A stretch of 29,533 bases of DNA from an uncultured Lachnospiraceae bacterium. GTDB taxonomy: Bacteria > Bacillota > Clostridia > Lachnospirales > Lachnospiraceae. How positions within the stretch are numbered: position 1 is the stretch's first letter; each line of letters opens with the position of its first letter. Where the stretch lies: NCBI GenBank assembly GCA_910584915.1, contig CAJUDM010000038.1:1-29533 (forward strand). Direction: 5' to 3'. The notes below the pieces were generated by a model. The model worked only from the letters and a program-made list of their open reading frames with translations, had not been told where the DNA came from and made no database searches. Below, piece by piece: positions 14,731 through 24,000 of the stretch. The position numbers and the translations under genes were made by a program.

Positions 14731-15663
14731 ATGGCCACTAATGCAATGATTATCAACAAAGCCGGTACAATCCAGACCGGCAGCCTGAGCCATGGGTTAC
14801 TGAACCCGGAGCAGGCGAGAAGATTTATCCAGCAGACTTTTGATGCAACAAACTTAGGACCGCTGGTAAGGCATGTTATGAGAAAATCGAAGACAGGTGA
14901 GATAGACAAGATCGGGATCGGATCCAGAATTCTCAGAGGAAAAACTGAGAACAAGGATGACGGATACAGGGCGGGGGTAAACACCAGTGTGATCGAGTAT
15001 TCCTGTAAGGCAGTCCGTTTGCCCTGGGAGGTCACGGAGGAGACTCTCAGGGAGAATATCGAGGGGCAGCAGCTGGAAGCCATTATCACTGACCTTATGA
15101 CAAGGCAGCTGGGAGTTGACCTGGAGGACATTTATCTGAATGGGGATGAGGCAACGCCGTCCACTGATAAGGATTACGACTTCCTGAAGCTGAATGATGG
15201 ATGGATCAAGCAGATTAGCAATGATGGACATGTGTATGACGCATCCGGTGACAGCACCATGAGCCTGGACATCTTCTATAAGACGCTCCAGAAGCTGCCC
15301 AATAAGTACAATAATGGAAGGCTCAGATGGTTGATGTCTCCCAAACGCGCGCAGGAGTGGGAACTGTATCTGCTGAATAAGATCGTTGATAAAGGCGGTG
15401 CCGTTCCGGATAGTGTATATACTTCTCCCGCAAAGATCAAGGCGGTCGAGTGCCCCTCCATGAGCGATGACAAGATTTTGCTCACGGATCCCCAGAACCT
15501 TATCGTTGTCAATACCTACGACATGAAGATCCGTAAGACAACAGAGGGCAAAGAAGCGATCATGCAGGACAAGAGGTTCTATGTATGCCATCTGGACTTT
15601 GATGCCATCATCGAGGAGAAAGATGCGACGGCGATCATCACCAATCTGCCCTCCCTGAATTAG
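14731..15663 (+). CDS. xkdG: Major capsid protein (XkdG-like, HK97 fold)
   Basis: 310 aa, ATG with AAAGGAGGAAAAA upstream. The layout fits PBSX-type capsid proteins: N-terminal NPEQARRFIQQTFDATNL, then VTEETLRENIEGQ...ITDLMTRQLGVDLEDIYLNGDE (the long spine helix and P-domain of the HK97 fold), the LRWLMSPKRAQEWE region and a C-terminal KRFYVCHLDFDAIIEE strand. It forms the head shell. Position right after the protease/scaffold and before YqbF-like and connector genes supports the call. The reading frame is intact. Confidence 0.9.
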   Translation: MATNAMIINKAGTIQTGSLSHGLLNPEQARRFIQQTFDATNLGPLVRHVMRKSKTGEIDKIGIGSRILRGKTENKDDGYRAGVNTSVIEYSCKAVRLPWEVTEETLRENIEGQQLEAIITDLMTRQLGVDLEDIYLNGDEATPSTDKDYDFLKLNDGWIKQISNDGHVYDASGDSTMSLDIFYKTLQKLPNKYNNGRLRWLMSPKRAQEWELYLLNKIVDKGGAVPDSVYTSPAKIKAVECPSMSDDKILLTDPQNLIVVNTYDMKIRKTTEGKEAIMQDKRFYVCHLDFDAIIEEKDATAIITNLPSLN

Positions 15664-15673
15664 GAGGTGGCTG

Positions 15674-16009
15674 ATGAAGAAATTAAAGTTGGTTAAGGGG
15701 CTCTCTTATACCACGAAAGGTTTTTCGTGTGTAAAGGCAGTCCCTTTTGATGCAGAGGACAGCCTGTCTGAAAAGCTGTTGAAAACGGGACGGTTTGAGG
15801 AGATATCCGAACCGGCGCTGAATGTGGAAGCGACAGAGAAGACGCTTTCCGCTGACGATATTGCCAGGATGAAAAAGGATGAACTGATCGCTGTGGCGGC
15901 GGAACATGGTGTCGATATCGAAGGCTGCAAAAACAATGACGAACGGGCGGAGAGGATCCAGGGTGCTCTCGGCCTGGTGAGTTTTGTGAAGATGGGCATG
16001 GAAGACTGA
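15674..16009 (+). CDS. YqbF-like protein with C-terminal HeH/SAP-like motif
   Basis: 111 aa. The N-terminal part (KLVKGLSYTTKGFSCVKAVPF) resembles YqbF of the Bacillus skin element, which also lies directly after the capsid gene. Residues about 55-90 (SADDIARMKKDELIAVAAEHGVDIE) look like a small helix-extended-helix module, sometimes involved in nucleic acid or protein binding. It may be a head accessory protein. AGGAGGTGGCTG precedes the ATG. Reasonably sure of the family, unsure of the role. Confidence 0.7.
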   Translation: MKKLKLVKGLSYTTKGFSCVKAVPFDAEDSLSEKLLKTGRFEEISEPALNVEATEKTLSADDIARMKKDELIAVAAEHGVDIEGCKNNDERAERIQGALGLVSFVKMGMED

Positions 16010-16024
16010 AAGGAGGAATGAGCA

Positions 16025-16447
16025 ATGAAATTGAATCCGTATAACCTTGGTGCCTGCGGCATGGTTCAGATGTTCCACGCCGGCACCGTAAATTTTGATA
16101 CTGAAGGGATCGGAGAGGGCGCTGTCATCTGTAAGATCCCCAGGGGGACGTTTGTAACGAAGGCTGTTGCCGTAGTGAGGACCGCTTTTAATGCCGCGGC
16201 CACTAACGTTCTGACTGTCGGATTTAAAGCCGGCAAAAATGAATTTCTGGATGCCGAAGATGTGACCGCCGGTACGGTGGGAGTATACAAAAAGGAGCTG
16301 TTTGTGGAAGGCGGGGGCAACACGGAAGTATATGCGCAGTTTACGCAGACAGGTGCTGCTGCGACTGCCGGATCCGCAGATATCTATCTCGAGGTGGTTC
16401 CCGGACCGGAAACACAGGAGGTGCGGCATGGAAAGGCCTTGGATTAA
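16025..16447 (+). CDS. Putative head decoration or other virion protein
   Basis: 140 aa, beta-rich with many Ala, Thr, Val and Gly residues (VTKAVAVVRTAFNAAATNVLTV, then TAGTVGVYKKELF) and few charged helices, as in small virion coat or decoration proteins. It lies between the YqbF-like and YqbG-like genes, in the capsid-completion block; I do not know an equivalent in PBSX. AAAGGAGGAATGAGCA precedes the ATG. It overlaps the next gene by 20 bp. No catalytic motif is visible. The call is by composition and position only. Confidence 0.5.
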   Translation: MKLNPYNLGACGMVQMFHAGTVNFDTEGIGEGAVICKIPRGTFVTKAVAVVRTAFNAAATNVLTVGFKAGKNEFLDAEDVTAGTVGVYKKELFVEGGGNTEVYAQFTQTGAAATAGSADIYLEVVPGPETQEVRHGKALD

Positions 16448-16820
16448 GCCGGAGCAGATTCGGGATTACAGCTCATCTGCTAAGGTTAAAAACAGAACCA
16501 ATGACCAGCTTGCCTATGATATAGCAAGGGCTGAGAAATATGTGATCTTCCATACGCACAATAAGTTTGATTCAAAGGAATATGAGAGCGGGCTGCCATC
16601 GGATGTGACGATGGCAGTCATCCTTCTTGCAGAGGCGTATGCGAAGCAGGCTATAGTGCAGAAAGATGGTGTGATGAGCTCTGAGACTTTTGATGAGTAT
16701 TCCTACACGGTCGACATGGGCTCTGACGTCGCAGACAGCCTGGGGCTTGGCGCAATGCTGGAGGAATATGTTCTGCCGGAAGATCATGGAAAAGCGGTTA
16801 TGAAGCTGCGGAAGCTGTAG
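16428..16820 (+). CDS. YqbG-like head-tail connector
   Basis: 130 aa. IKPEQIRDYSS...R.NDQLAYDIARAEKYVIFHTHNKFD, and later VILLAEAYAKQAI with SYTVD, match YqbG-type adaptor proteins (SPP1 gp15-like), which dock under the portal. ATG 16428 is chosen because ACAGGAGGT is 6 nt upstream; the frame is open further upstream but shadows the previous gene. Located as in PBSX/skin, directly before the YqbH-like protein. Role in head completion is from the family. Confidence 0.8.
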   Translation: MERPWIKPEQIRDYSSSAKVKNRTNDQLAYDIARAEKYVIFHTHNKFDSKEYESGLPSDVTMAVILLAEAYAKQAIVQKDGVMSSETFDEYSYTVDMGSDVADSLGLGAMLEEYVLPEDHGKAVMKLRKL

Positions 16821-16830
16821 GAGGTGCCGG

Positions 16831-17193
16831 ATGTCATTTGAAAGTTTGCTGAATCAAAAGTGTGTTATATATCATATGAAGAAGGAAAGCAAAAGCCTGG
16901 GCTATGGAATAACTTCGGATAGTTTTTTCTATTCTGAGGAGCCGGATGAGGCTGATATCCCATGCCACTTTAATGTGTCGGACACGGGAACCCTGGGGCA
17001 GACGGAGGATGCCAATGAATATACTGTGGCCGGAAAGCTGAATCTGCCGTATGGGACGGATGTCCGTGTGAATGACAAGATCATCGATCTTGGGAGCGGG
17101 ATCACTTACTATGCAGAGATACCGAGAAACATCCGTGACCATCACATTATCGTGCAGGTTCAGCGGAAAGGGAAAGTAAATGGGGCGATGTAA
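16831..17193 (+). CDS. YqbH/XkdH-like head completion (stopper) protein
   Basis: 120 aa. SFESLLNQKCVIYHMKKES, followed by EEADIPCHFNVSD-type strands and the C-terminal HIIVQVQRKG strand, fits the YqbH/XkdH family, SPP1 gp16-like stoppers that keep DNA in the head until tail joining. It follows the connector gene in the usual order. The stop overlaps the next ATG by one base (TAATG at 17191). AGGAGGTGCCGG precedes the start. Confidence 0.78.
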   Translation: MSFESLLNQKCVIYHMKKESKSLGYGITSDSFFYSEEPDEADIPCHFNVSDTGTLGQTEDANEYTVAGKLNLPYGTDVRVNDKIIDLGSGITYYAEIPRNIRDHHIIVQVQRKGKVNGAM

Positions 17194-17741
17194 TGGCAGG
17201 AAAATATGTGAACATAGACACAGAGGAGTTGAGGCGATTTGCAGAAAGGATGGCGAGGGCTGGGCGCGGTGGGGAGTTTAAGAAAGAACTGACGCAGTTC
17301 CTGGATGCTATGGCTGTGGATTTTCTTGCCAATGTGCAGGATGCTATCATACGAGCCGGATCGGTGGATACTCGACTGCTTGCGAATAGCTTTCAGAAGA
17401 GCGGCGAGGGAAACGTTTTTATTGTCCAAGAGGGCGGCCTGCAGCTAGAAGTAGGTTCCAATGTGAAATATGCGTCTTTCGTGAATGACGGGCACTGGCT
17501 GAATCCGAAAGGAGTAAATACGCGGTGGGTGCCTGGCCATTGGACAGGACCGCCTGGAGATAAGAATGCGAGATTTATTTACGAACCGGGTGCCAAAACA
17601 GGAATGCTGTTAAAACAGGATTGGATAGAGGGCAGCCATTATTTTGATGACGCCATAAGGCTCATGGAGAGGATAGCCCCAATGTATATGGAAGAAAAAA
17701 TACAGGAGTGGCTGGACAAGTTTTTTTCAGAGTTTTTATAG
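17193..17741 (+). CDS. HK97 gp10 / XkdI-like tail completion protein
   Basis: 182 aa. The N-terminal helices (VNIDTEELRRFAERM, ELTQFLDAMAVDFLAN), then the central ...VGSNVKYASFVNDGHW strand and a C-terminal helix ending in KFFSEFL, are those of the HK97 gp10 family, which includes XkdI/YqbI. These proteins join the tail to the head. Position between stopper and tail terminator agrees. The start overlaps the previous stop. Confidence 0.8.
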   Translation: MAGKYVNIDTEELRRFAERMARAGRGGEFKKELTQFLDAMAVDFLANVQDAIIRAGSVDTRLLANSFQKSGEGNVFIVQEGGLQLEVGSNVKYASFVNDGHWLNPKGVNTRWVPGHWTGPPGDKNARFIYEPGAKTGMLLKQDWIEGSHYFDDAIRLMERIAPMYMEEKIQEWLDKFFSEFL

Positions 17742-17757
17742 TCTGTGAGGTGAGGAT

Positions 17758-18213
17758 ATGTTGGAATATGAGGTCGCTGCTATTTACTATTTTATTGCAG
17801 ACATCATCTCGGCACAGCCGTATTTTGAGGAAGTGCCTTTGGACATGTTAATGCCATGTGTGTTTTATCCTGCCCCAACACCGGCGGCATCAGGATTTTC
17901 CACAAATGCGTATGCGACTGAGTTTGCAATGTATATCAAATTTATGGACCGTTCCACGATGGCGGCCTATGAAATGGGTGAAAAGGTACTGCAGGCGATC
18001 ATGGGAAACCGGAGGAAAGTGCCGTTGGTGGATGGGGCAGGGAAAGAGACCGGCAGGAACTTCCGGGTAAATATGCCAAAACTGAAAAAGATTGAAGAGG
18101 GCGTCTTTCAGATGGAATTATCGTGGGACCGGCATACGCGGTATGATGCAAAGGAAGTTACCCTTGCCAGGGATATCTTTATGAATGGACTGCCGGTGGG
18201 GAAGGAGGACTAG
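17758..18213 (+). CDS. XkdJ-like tail terminator protein
   Basis: 151 aa. YYFIADIISAQPYFEEVPLDMLMPCVFYP, a strand with YATEFAMYIKFMDR, then the C-terminal GVFQMELSWDRHTRYD pattern fit XkdJ/YqbJ-type tail terminators, which cap the growing tail and set its join to the head. It comes directly before the small XkzB-position gene and the sheath gene, as in PBSX. ATG follows GAGGTGAGGAT. Intact. Confidence 0.72.
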   Translation: MLEYEVAAIYYFIADIISAQPYFEEVPLDMLMPCVFYPAPTPAASGFSTNAYATEFAMYIKFMDRSTMAAYEMGEKVLQAIMGNRRKVPLVDGAGKETGRNFRVNMPKLKKIEEGVFQMELSWDRHTRYDAKEVTLARDIFMNGLPVGKED

Positions 18214-18214
18214 C

Positions 18215-18454
18215 GTGGCTAAAAAAGTGAGCACGAGGAAAAACATGACAGATCAGGCGGCAGAAGAGCCTGCAAAAACTTCTGATGAAAGAAAATTTAC
18301 GTATGAGGTGCTGAAGGCAAATTGCATGAATCTGTTTCATGTAACATCCAGCACCTTTATCGGAGCAACTATCGGTAAGGAAGGCGGATCATATTCCATC
18401 GCAGAGATGCAGCGCCTTATCGATGAATGGTTAAAGAAGGAGGTAAAAAAATAA
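18215..18454 (+). CDS. Small protein before the sheath gene (XkzB position), unknown
   Basis: 79 aa, GTG 18215 with GAAGGAGGA 6 nt upstream; the in-frame ATG at 18185 lies in the preceding gene. A polar N-terminus is followed by KFTYEVLKANCMNLFHVTSSTFIGAT and a helix AEMQRLIDEWLKKEVKK. A small gene in this place also occurs in PBSX-like elements, probably helping tail assembly; a direct link is not shown. The stop shares one base with the sheath ATG (TAATG). Confidence 0.6.
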   Translation: MAKKVSTRKNMTDQAAEEPAKTSDERKFTYEVLKANCMNLFHVTSSTFIGATIGKEGGSYSIAEMQRLIDEWLKKEVKK

Positions 18455-19821
18455 TGGCTGGTGGAAATTTTGACATCAACGTGGGAAAAACCAGGCCCGG
18501 AACCTATGTCAATGTAAAGTCCAAGAGGCAGCAGAAAGCAAAGGGTTCCACCCGCGGCACCGCAGTGATCCCCTTTGTTGGATATGATTGGGGGCCGAAT
18601 GGGGAGTTTATCAAGCTGTCGGTGGACTCCCCGGATGCGTACCTGCATAAACTCGGCAGGAGCGTTTATGATACGGATGACTTCATGCTGATGGTGCGCG
18701 AGGTCTTTAAAAATGCGATCACCTGTTATGTCTATATCATCAATACCGGTATCGCGGCTAAAGCAACCACAGAGGATGGCTTGACGGTAACGGCGGCATA
18801 TCCTGGTGCCAGAGGCAATGATCTTTCTGTCGTATCCACCGAGAATGTGCTGGGCGGGTTTGATGTAACTGTCTATATGGGTACGGAGAAGGTGGAGATC
18901 TACGAGGGAGTAAAAACCTATGGAGATCTGGCCGCCGCAGGCAAGTATGTTACCTTTAAGGCATCTACAGAAGATGCCGAATTGAAGGCAATCGCATCTC
19001 TGCGTCTGGAGGGCGGGAGCGATGGTACAACAGAGAACTCCGCAATTACAGAGTTTCTGGATAAAGCAGAGAAAATCCGATGGAATACTATGTGCTTCCC
19101 GGTCACGGAAACTACCCTGCAGACGGTATGTATCGCCAAGATCAAGATGATGCGTAACAGTGTCGGAAAATATGTGCAGGCGGTTCTTCCGAACTGTAAG
19201 GCCGATTTTGAGGGCATCATCAATGTGACAAACTCTGTGATCCTGGACGATGGCACAGAGGACGGGCAGCAGCTTACGGTTGCTCAGGCGTGCGCATGGG
19301 TGGCAGGAGCAACGGCGGGAGCCTCCAAGACGCAGTCCAACACTTATGTGGAGTACACAGGGGCGATTGACATTGTCGGCGTGAAGTCCAATGAGGAGGC
19401 AATCGAGGCAATCAAGAATGGGGAGTTCTTTTTTTCCCGTTCTGACGAAGATAAAATTGTTGTCGAATATGACATCAATTCCTTTCATAACTTTACTCCG
19501 GAGAAATCTTCCGATTATGCAAAAAATCGAGTCATTCGTGTGTATGATTCCTTTGCAGAGGATCTGCGCCTGAACTTCCCTCCTAATAAGTTTAACAATG
19601 ATCCGGATGGGTGGCTTATCATGGAGGGGCTGGGACGAAAGCTGCTTAATTCCTATGGTCCGGTATCCGATGGAGGGGACGGCTCGATCAAGAATATCAA
19701 CCTGGAGGAAGATTTTTATGTGGACCAGAGCCGCAGCCAGGGAGACGAGACGTTTTTCAACGTCGGGCTGCAGGCGGTGGATTCTGCTGAGAAACTGTAT
19801 TTTTCTGTTTCGACACGATAG
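18454..19821 (+). CDS. xkdK: Tail sheath protein (XkdK-like)
   Basis: 455 aa. The contractile sheath surrounds the tail tube and drives it into the cell. Family signals include the N-terminal RPGTYVNVKS, the domain with ARGNDLSV and DVTVYMGTEKVEIYEGVKT, the ITEFLDKAEKIRWNTMCFP stretch and the C-terminal GDETFFNVGLQAVDSAEKLYFSVS. The presence of a sheath shows the phage is a myovirus. ATG 18454 is chosen (AAGGAGGT at 18437-18444, overlap with previous stop) rather than the in-frame start at 18427. Length is usual for XkdK. Confidence 0.93.
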   Translation: MAGGNFDINVGKTRPGTYVNVKSKRQQKAKGSTRGTAVIPFVGYDWGPNGEFIKLSVDSPDAYLHKLGRSVYDTDDFMLMVREVFKNAITCYVYIINTGIAAKATTEDGLTVTAAYPGARGNDLSVVSTENVLGGFDVTVYMGTEKVEIYEGVKTYGDLAAAGKYVTFKASTEDAELKAIASLRLEGGSDGTTENSAITEFLDKAEKIRWNTMCFPVTETTLQTVCIAKIKMMRNSVGKYVQAVLPNCKADFEGIINVTNSVILDDGTEDGQQLTVAQACAWVAGATAGASKTQSNTYVEYTGAIDIVGVKSNEEAIEAIKNGEFFFSRSDEDKIVVEYDINSFHNFTPEKSSDYAKNRVIRVYDSFAEDLRLNFPPNKFNNDPDGWLIMEGLGRKLLNSYGPVSDGGDGSIKNINLEEDFYVDQSRSQGDETFFNVGLQAVDSAEKLYFSVSTR

Positions 19822-19839
19822 AAGGAGGTGGAATAAAAC

Positions 19840-20268
19840 ATGTCAGAAAATATCAAGCCGGTTAACGCCATTGAAGGTAAGGCGTATATCGATGGCATAG
19901 AGGTCATGGATGCTGTAAAAATGACGATTCGCTTTGTCCCCAAGGTGGCGAATTATCGTATCGTTGGAAAAAAGGGGACACACCGGCGCTGGGTAGGCTA
20001 CGACATTACCGGGACGCTGGATGAATACAAGACCACGAACCGATACGAAACGATGGTAAAAAACTATATCGCAAACGGGAAGACACCGGAGCTTACCATT
20101 CAGGCAATTCGGACGGATCCGGATTCGGATTACCATGAGACGGTAGGAAACGAATCAGTAACTGCGACCGGTGTTGTGATCACGGGTGAGATTCCCTTGA
20201 TGGATATCGATACCGGGGGTGAACTGGTGAAGGAATCCATTGCTTTCGGAGCAAGGAATGTGGTGTAA
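19840..20268 (+). CDS. xkdM: Tail tube protein (XkdM-like)
   Basis: 142 aa. The protein forms stacked hexameric rings of the inner tail tube. EGKAYIDGIEVMDAVKMTI, GKKGTHRRWVGYDITGTLDEYK and the C-terminal SVTATGVVITGEIPLMDI with a final KESIAFGA are clear XkdM features. It follows the sheath directly and is followed by a terminator, which may let sheath and tube be made in greater amounts than the downstream baseplate proteins. Start has AGAAGGAGGTGG upstream. Confidence 0.93.
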   Translation: MSENIKPVNAIEGKAYIDGIEVMDAVKMTIRFVPKVANYRIVGKKGTHRRWVGYDITGTLDEYKTTNRYETMVKNYIANGKTPELTIQAIRTDPDSDYHETVGNESVTATGVVITGEIPLMDIDTGGELVKESIAFGARNVV

Positions 20269-20275
20269 ATAAAAA

Positions 20276-20319
20276 AGAGCAGGACGGGCTTTGTATGTGC
20301 CGCATCCTGCTCTCTTTTT
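20276..20319 (+). terminator. Intrinsic terminator after the tail tube gene
   Basis: AGAGCAGGA (20276-20284) pairs with TCCTGCTCT (20305-20313), followed by C and TTTTT (20315-20319). It lies between the tube and the tail chaperone genes. A further inverted pair GCAGCAT (20326-20332) / ATGCTGC (20353-20359) sits just downstream. Confidence 0.8.
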
Positions 20320-20403
20320 GGTAAAGCAGCATTTTTACCCGTTAATTTAAGTATGCTGCAGGTCAAGATAAAGGCATGCGGCGATAAATCAGGAGGATAT
20401 ATT

Positions 20404-20877
20404 ATGGCTAATAAAAATTTGAAATATTTCATGAGGGAGGATTCTAAGCAGGAGCAGATCTTCCAGTTCCCGGCGCCGAAACGGTTTGTGGATGAAAAAG
20501 GCGAGGTCGTGCAGATGGAAGTCAAAAAGCTGCATAATGAGACCATCAACAATATCAACAACATGTATAAGTCCCGTACCCCGATGAAGGATAAAAAGGG
20601 GAATTATATTGTGCAGAACGGCGAGGTGGTGTTTAAGGCTGAGAAGGACAACGTGAAGGCAACCAGACATATGATCGTGGAGGCGTTAGTCTATCCGGAT
20701 CTGAAGGATCCGGAACTCATGAAGTATTATGGCTGTCTTGATATTACCGATATGCCGCTGAAAGTTTTTCCGGATAATGACGAATTAGGGTATGTGACCA
20801 GAAAGGTTCTGGAGATCCTGGGAATGATGGATGCGGATGAAAGCAATGAGCGGGAGGTAGAAGACGCAAAAAACTGA
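20404..20877 (+). CDS. xkdN: Tail assembly chaperone, short form (XkdN-like)
   Basis: 157 aa read without frameshift. KYFMREDSKQEQIFQFPAP, EVKKLHNETIN and the C-terminal GYVTRKVLEILGM fit the XkdN family of tail assembly chaperones (the gpG-like part), which bind the tape measure while the tube polymerises. ATG 20404 has AGGAGG (20391-20396) upstream; the open frame from 20353 lacks one. The last codons carry A AAA AAC just before TGA, the site of a probable -1 shift giving the long form. Confidence 0.88.
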   Translation: MANKNLKYFMREDSKQEQIFQFPAPKRFVDEKGEVVQMEVKKLHNETINNINNMYKSRTPMKDKKGNYIVQNGEVVFKAEKDNVKATRHMIVEALVYPDLKDPELMKYYGCLDITDMPLKVFPDNDELGYVTRKVLEILGMMDADESNEREVEDAKN

Positions 20878-21062
20878 TAAAGAGCAGGGGGACGGAGGGT
20901 TTCTGGGCACATCGGCTGTGGCAGAGACATAATCTCCGGCCGGAAGAATTTGATGCCATGCCGAAGAGGACGAAACTTTTCTATATTGCATCGGAAATAA
21001 TTGAGGATGAGTCCCCCTGCCGTAGGGATACATTTTATCGCAAAATGGAAGGGAGGCTGTAG
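20404..21062 (+). CDS. Tail assembly chaperone, frameshifted long form (gpGT-like)
   Basis: A -1 shift at 20868-20874 re-reads the C at 20874, so the frame runs on for 62 codons to TAG 21060-21062, giving about 219 aa. The extension reads through FWAHRLWQRHNLRPEEFDAMP and KRTKLFYIASEIIEDE, the typical T-part of phage tail chaperones that contacts the tube protein. This extension has no start codon with a ribosome site of its own, and it exactly fills the gap before the tape measure ATG (21065). Programmed -1 shifting at this place is well known in tailed phages; here it is deduced from sequence. Confidence 0.82.
20868..20874 (+). other. Programmed -1 ribosomal frameshift slippery site
   Basis: A AAA AAC in correct phase (gcA AAA AAC TGA), a canonical X XXY YYZ heptamer, immediately before the stop codon of the short chaperone. 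A weak downstream pairing (CGGAG near 20893 with CTCCG near 20934) might stimulate the shift. Confidence 0.82.
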
Positions 21063-21064
21063 GC

Positions 21065-24000
21065 ATGGCTGGGATATCTGTTAGGCTTAAAGCCATCGAT
21101 GGCATCAGCACAAAATTTGACAAGATGGTCAGTACAGTTGAAAGGGCGTTAGGTGCTTTTGATAAACTCGAAACTGCCGCCGATCTTTCCTGTGACGTGA
21201 TGTCAGAAGGAGTAGCGGAAGCAGCGGAGGCAATGAATCAGGCAGCCGTATCCGCTGACCATTTAGCGGATGCTGTGTCAGAGATTTCCGCGAAGGATGC
21301 GTGGGATATTTTAGCGGAAGAAGCGCAGGGGATGCGAGAATTGGGGGAGGAGAGTGACAAGACTGGAGAGGCCTTGGAAGGATTAACTCCTAAAATCAAA
21401 GATACAGAAGAAGAGATTGAAAAGGCCAAAAAAGAGCAGGAGGAATATCGGAAAAAGCAGGAAGAAACAACAGAGGCAGTGGAGGCATTTGGCAAAGTCC
21501 TTGCCGCCGTGGGAATCGCCGCGGTGTTGACATCGATCGCAGGCGCTTTCACAGACTGCTCTCAAGCGGCAGCAGGATTTGAGACGAATGTGGCTATGGT
21601 ATCCACGGTTGCGGATGCAACGGCACTGTCTGCCGGAGAATTATCCGCCCAAATCTCAGAACTTTCTGCCGATACTGCGAGGAATGTAAATGAGCTTGCG
21701 GATGCGTCTTACAATGCCATATCCGCGGGCGTGGCGACGGAGGCAGCAGTATCAACAGTAGGGGAGGCGTCGAAGCTGGCGACAGCGGGTTTCACGTCGT
21801 CGTCCTCGGCATTGTCTGTATTGACAACTACACTGAATGCCTATGGGCTGGAAGCTTCCGAAGTTACCAATATTTCCGACAGCCTGGTAACGTCCCAGAA
21901 TCTGGGCGTCCTCACGATAGACCAGATGGCGAGCAGCATGGGTAAGGCGATCAGTACCGCGTCAGCGTATTCGGTGGATCTTTACAATCTGGAATCAGGG
22001 TATATCAGCCTGACGAAGGCCGGTATCAGCGTGGAAGAATCCACGACGTATATCTCCAGCATGTTTAACGAGCTTGGCAAAGCCAGCTCGAATGTTGCAG
22101 GCATCATCGTGGAGGAAACGGGGATGTCCTTCGGGCAGCTGATGGATTCCGGGTACACCCTTGCGGATGTACTGGACATTGTGTATGAAAGCGCCGGTCG
22201 GGACGGCGAGGCAATGATGAACCTGTGGGGCAGCGCTGAGGCAGGGAAAGCGGCAAACGCCATTATCAATCAGGGGCTGGATACCTTTAATTCCAATCTG
22301 GAAAAACTGGAAAATTCTGCCGGGACCACACAGGCGGCATATGAGGCGATGACGAATACCACCGCTTACAGCACGGAAAGGATGGAGAATAGTTTTAACA
22401 ATCTGTCCATCGCTATCGGTGATGATCTGAACCCTGTGGTGAGCCAGTTTCAGAACGGGATCGCTGATGTTACGGATGGATTTACAAGGCTGATAAATGA
22501 GCATCCAGCCATTACTGCGGCGCTGACGGGAATCGTTGTCGGAATAGGGGCTGTCACTCTGGCCGTAACGGCGTACACAGCGGTCACGGAAATTGCGGCT
22601 GTGGCGAGTGCGGCTCTCGGGGCAACTATGGCGGCTACCCTCGGCCCGGTTATGCTCGTTGCGGCCGCAGTAGGGGCTCTGACTGCCGGGGTCATATATT
22701 TTGCAAATGCTACAGAGGACGAAACTGCCGGCATGACGGCAGCCACGAAGGCACAATATAATGAGCTGCAGAGCCTTAATGCCGAATATGAGACCGCCTG
22801 CGAAAAATATGGAGAGACATCAGAAGAAGCATTGCGGCTGAAATATAAAATAGATGACCTTTCTGAAAGTTTTGAATCCAACAGGCAGACAGTGGAGGAG
22901 TTTACCGCAGAGGTAGACGCTCTTTGCAACAGCACAGCCCAGATATCAGAGAGTTTTAACGATTCTTTGGCGGAGATATCATCACAGGAGGCTGGAGCGC
23001 TCGCGCTGATCCAGAAATATGAAGACTTGGCATCCCAGATAGACCTTACCAAAGGGCAGGAAAAAGAACTGGAGGCCGTGACCAAAAAGCTTTCTGAGCA
23101 TTATCCGGATCTGGCGGAACAGTTGGATGGGGCAGCAGTAAGTGCTGAAAATTATGCGGAGGCTTTGCGAGCGGCGTGCGAACAGGAGGCAGAACAGAGA
23201 AAAGAAGATGCCGCGGTGGAAACGTATACAGAGGCATTAAAAAAACGTGCTGAGCTGACAGAGGAGATCGCGAAGGCAGAAGAGAATGTGCGCCTGGAGC
23301 AGGAGCGTATCAATAATATGAGCGCCGCGGAGAAGCTTTTTGTAGGTGCAGTTGCTGGCTCCGGGGCAATAGATGGGGATTTGGAATTATATCAGGATGC
23401 CCTGGAGGAATTGAATAATGCCCAAAGTGAAAATGAAGATATTATTTCCCGCATAGAAGAAAACTGGGAAGCTGCTGCATCAGCTGCGGAAGAGGCAGGA
23501 GAAGTACAGATGACGGCAGAGGAAGCAGTATCTGAAGCAATCAGCGGTGTGTCAGAGCATCTGGAAGAGCTGTGCGGTGAATATGACAAGGCATATGAGA
23601 GCGCATTAAACAGCATACAGGGGCAGTATTCGCTGTGGGATTCTATCGGCGAGATAGCAGCTATGAGTTCCAATGATATTACTGAAGCATTACAGAGCCA
23701 GATCGATTACTGGGAAAGCTATTCTTCTAATCTGGACGGGCTGATGGATAAGGCGGCATCTATAGAAGGGCTTGAAAGCGTACTGAATTCTGTTGCTGAT
23801 GGAAGTGAAGATTCAGCGGCCATGTTGGCAGGAATGGCATCGATGAGTGATGAACAGCTGTCTGCGATGGTCGAACAGTATAATAAACTGCAATTGTCTC
23901 AGGAAGAGACCGCGGAGAGCATGGCGGAACTGGCAACGGACTTTGAAAGTGAACTGGATGAAATACAGACCGCGATGGAAGAGGCCGTATCCAACATGAA

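Noticed and set aside
18337..19488. 383-codon minus-strand frame opposite the sheath gene
   Set aside because: Shadow of a clearly conserved tail sheath gene; His/Cys/Arg-rich translation with no domain.
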